Origin: Desulfococcaceae bacterium HSG9 | Lineage (GTDB): Bacteria > Desulfobacterota > Desulfobacteria > Desulfobacterales > JAUCGF01 | Direction of reading: 5' to 3' | DNA length: 53,823 nt | Assembly: GCA_030378005.1 (NCBI GenBank) | Contig: JAUCGF010000104.1 | Location: forward strand, 1 to 53,823 | Shown here: positions 52,432-53,823 of the stretch, in pieces | How positions within the stretch are numbered: the first letter of the stretch is position 1 | Layout of the letters: each line of letters opens with the position of its first letter | The notes under the pieces: generated by a model | The model's input: the letters and a program-made list of their open reading frames with translations, nothing else | Told to the model about the DNA's origin: nothing | Databases searched by the model: none | Translations under genes and position numbers: made by a program

Positions 52432-53490
52432 TTAAAATACGGGACAGGCATTGAAGCTGATCCCAACCTTAGCGAGTTGTTCTTTAAACATAACAAGGGC
52501 TTTTTTGGCCATCAGTCCTTTTGCTTCGAGTTCTTCAGCCCATTTTACAAGCATCACACCCAATTTTTTATCCCAGACCTGCTGCTCTTCGGCAGAGAGT
52601 TTCTCGATTTCGATGGTACCTTCAAATCCGGTCATGGTGTGTTCGTACCAGTGTTCATCAAAAACGCCTGCAACTTTATATGCGTTTCTGCCAACATCTT
52701 CGATAATGGGCTTTAGATCGTCAGGCACTTTTTTCCAGAATTTCTGATTTACAAAAAGACCTTCAGAAACACATCCGAAAGATGTTGGAACACCAAATTT
52801 TGCCACTTCAAAAAGTTTGAATGCCTTAATCAGAGCAGGACAGGTTACAACTCCCTCAATGACACCGGTTTCCATGGAAAGATAGACCTCTCCAAGGGGC
52901 ATGAATACGGGAGTTGCGCCAAGTGCTTCAATTGCCCGGGTCTGAAGTCCGCCAGGACTTCTGATTTTCATACCCTTCATGTCTGCAAGATTTTTAACCT
53001 TTTTGGTAGTCCATAAATGGGCCATGACACAATTGTTAATGTGGAGAACTTTGATATCCTTGAACTCGGAGTTTAACAACTGATCGTACATAGCCATTCC
53101 GGCCTCTGCTCCCTTCCACTTGGCAGGGCATACGATGGGTGAAGAAAGAACATCTGTAAGAGGAAAACGACCGGGTGTCCAACTCAATGTGGCATATCCC
53201 ATATCAGAAAGGCCGGTTTTTACAATATCGTAATGTGCCGGCCCTTTACCAAGAGCGCCACCCGCATACATATTATAGGTAATACGGCCTTTGCTTCTCT
53301 TTTTCATCTCTTCCAACATCGGTATCCACAACTTTTTAACATCTCCGCCTGCGGGTGGATGCCAGGTGCTGAAACGGATATTAATTTTTTCACCTTCAGC
53401 GAAAGATTGGGGAACAAAAATAACGCTGCAAAAAAATGCTGCTGCCATTACAATAAAAAACATTTTGATTGTTCTAACGGTCTCTTTCAT
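52432..53490 (-). CDS. dctP: TRAP transporter solute-binding protein
   Basis: A 352-residue periplasmic protein with a signal peptide (cleavage near SFAEG). DctP-family pattern: INIRFSTWHPPAGGDVKKLW, AGGALGKGPAHYDIVKTGLS, MKGMKIRSPGGLQTRAIEAL with the conserved Arg that binds a carboxylate, then TGVIEGVVTCPALIKAF. A carboxylate such as a heterocyclic or ring-opened acid would fit the neighbouring enzymes. The ATG has AAGGAG. It is the first gene of the catabolic operon seen in this window. Confidence 0.9.
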   Translation of the reverse strand: MKETVRTIKMFFIVMAAAFFCSVIFVPQSFAEGEKINIRFSTWHPPAGGDVKKLWIPMLEEMKKRSKGRITYNMYAGGALGKGPAHYDIVKTGLSDMGYATLSWTPGRFPLTDVLSSPIVCPAKWKGAEAGMAMYDQLLNSEFKDIKVLHINNCVMAHLWTTKKVKNLADMKGMKIRSPGGLQTRAIEALGATPVFMPLGEVYLSMETGVIEGVVTCPALIKAFKLFEVAKFGVPTSFGCVSEGLFVNQKFWKKVPDDLKPIIEDVGRNAYKVAGVFDEHWYEHTMTGFEGTIEIEKLSAEEQQVWDKKLGVMLVKWAEELEAKGLMAKKALVMFKEQLAKVGISFNACPVF

Positions 53491-53574
53491 CTTTTCAACT
53501 CCTTATTTTTTGTAAAAATATATCTCACTGCCATTGCCAAAAAAGACTTTGACTAAAAAATAATGATAACTAAT

Positions 53575-53823
53575 ACTACTTTGTTAGATTAAACATAACC
53601 GATTGAAATAATCTGACGTCATTCGACGTAATTTATTAAAATTCAATGAATACACGATGTTAAATGAAGTCATACAAATAATAAAAACCTTATTTCAGTT
53701 TTTAAAACCTTAGTAGAATATGAAATCTTATAAACTGAAACCTTATTACCTTATCTGATACCGTCATTTTGTTACGAAACAGGATATTTTGCACAAAAAT
53801 AAGGTAATAAGGTAAAAGACAGG
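53575..53823. repeat. 303-bp MITE, copy 2 (cut by window end)
   Basis: Begins ACTACTTTGTTAGATTAAAC and matches the reverse complement of 48785-49087 along 249 bp, including CCTTATTACCTTATCTGA and ATAAGGTAATAAGG. The other end lies beyond the window. It sits just upstream of the dctP gene, where an operon promoter is expected. Confidence 0.85.

Overview
The window is about 54 kb of a bacterial chromosome. It suggests an anaerobic, probably sulfate-reducing deltaproteobacterium (Desulfobacterales-like). The grounds are the citramalate and leucine genes, the enamidase and molybdenum-hydroxylase catabolic genes, the TRAP and Liv transporters, the DUF5648 surface protein, and very dense small palindromic and MITE-like repeats. 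The taxon is an inference; no rRNA gene is present. Almost every gene lies on the minus strand, so operons read from right to left.

Region 1 (1-2.4 kb) holds a plus-strand exported surface protein, broken by one frameshift, with a terminator. Region 2 (2.6-18.1 kb) is a branched-chain amino-acid locus: leuA, cimA, ilvC, ilvN and ilvB, then ilvD about 6 kb away. Accessory genes sit between ilvB and ilvD: an endonuclease I lipoprotein, a DNA methylase fused to a specificity domain, a QueG-like Fe-S protein, a CWC Cys-rich protein, a methyltransferase and a RelE/XRE toxin-antitoxin pair that overlaps the end of ilvD. Upstream of ilvD the sequence shows a complete attenuator: sigma70 promoter, a 31-codon leader peptide rich in Ile, Leu and Val, and an intrinsic terminator.

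Region 3 (18.2-30.4 kb and 49.4-53.5 kb) is transport and catabolism: a five-gene Liv-type ABC importer, an IS66 remnant, an ABM-fold protein, enamidase and a three-subunit molybdenum hydroxylase. About 19 kb upstream the same-strand genes continue with an AA_synth-family protein and a DctPQM TRAP importer. A broken second copy of the 2Fe-2S subunit gene lies beside the AA_synth gene, so the catabolic operon appears to have been split by an insertion that duplicated this gene. The likely substrate is an N-heterocycle such as nicotinate (inference).

Region 4 (30.4-49.4 kb) is the inserted accessory island. It carries (a) a decayed large P-loop ATPase gene; (b) a structured non-coding stretch; (c) a ubiquitin-like conjugation operon: UEV-like protein, JAB peptidase, E2, small protein and ThiF/E1; (d) a phosphorothioation-linked set: intact SBD-HNH endonuclease, a 47-codon stub of a DndC/SspD-type PP-loop enzyme, a DUF4007 (SspB-like) protein and a broken SspC-like ATPase; and (e) an intact plus-strand three-gene operon (unknown protein, P-loop ATPase, PIN-like nuclease) that is the best candidate for an undescribed system. 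Many MITEs and partial gene duplications lie between them.

Three loci (leuA, ilvB, 2Fe-2S subunit) share one pattern: a copy of the gene's 5' end lies on the far side of inserted DNA. All gene names are from reading translated sequence and remembered families; no search was run.
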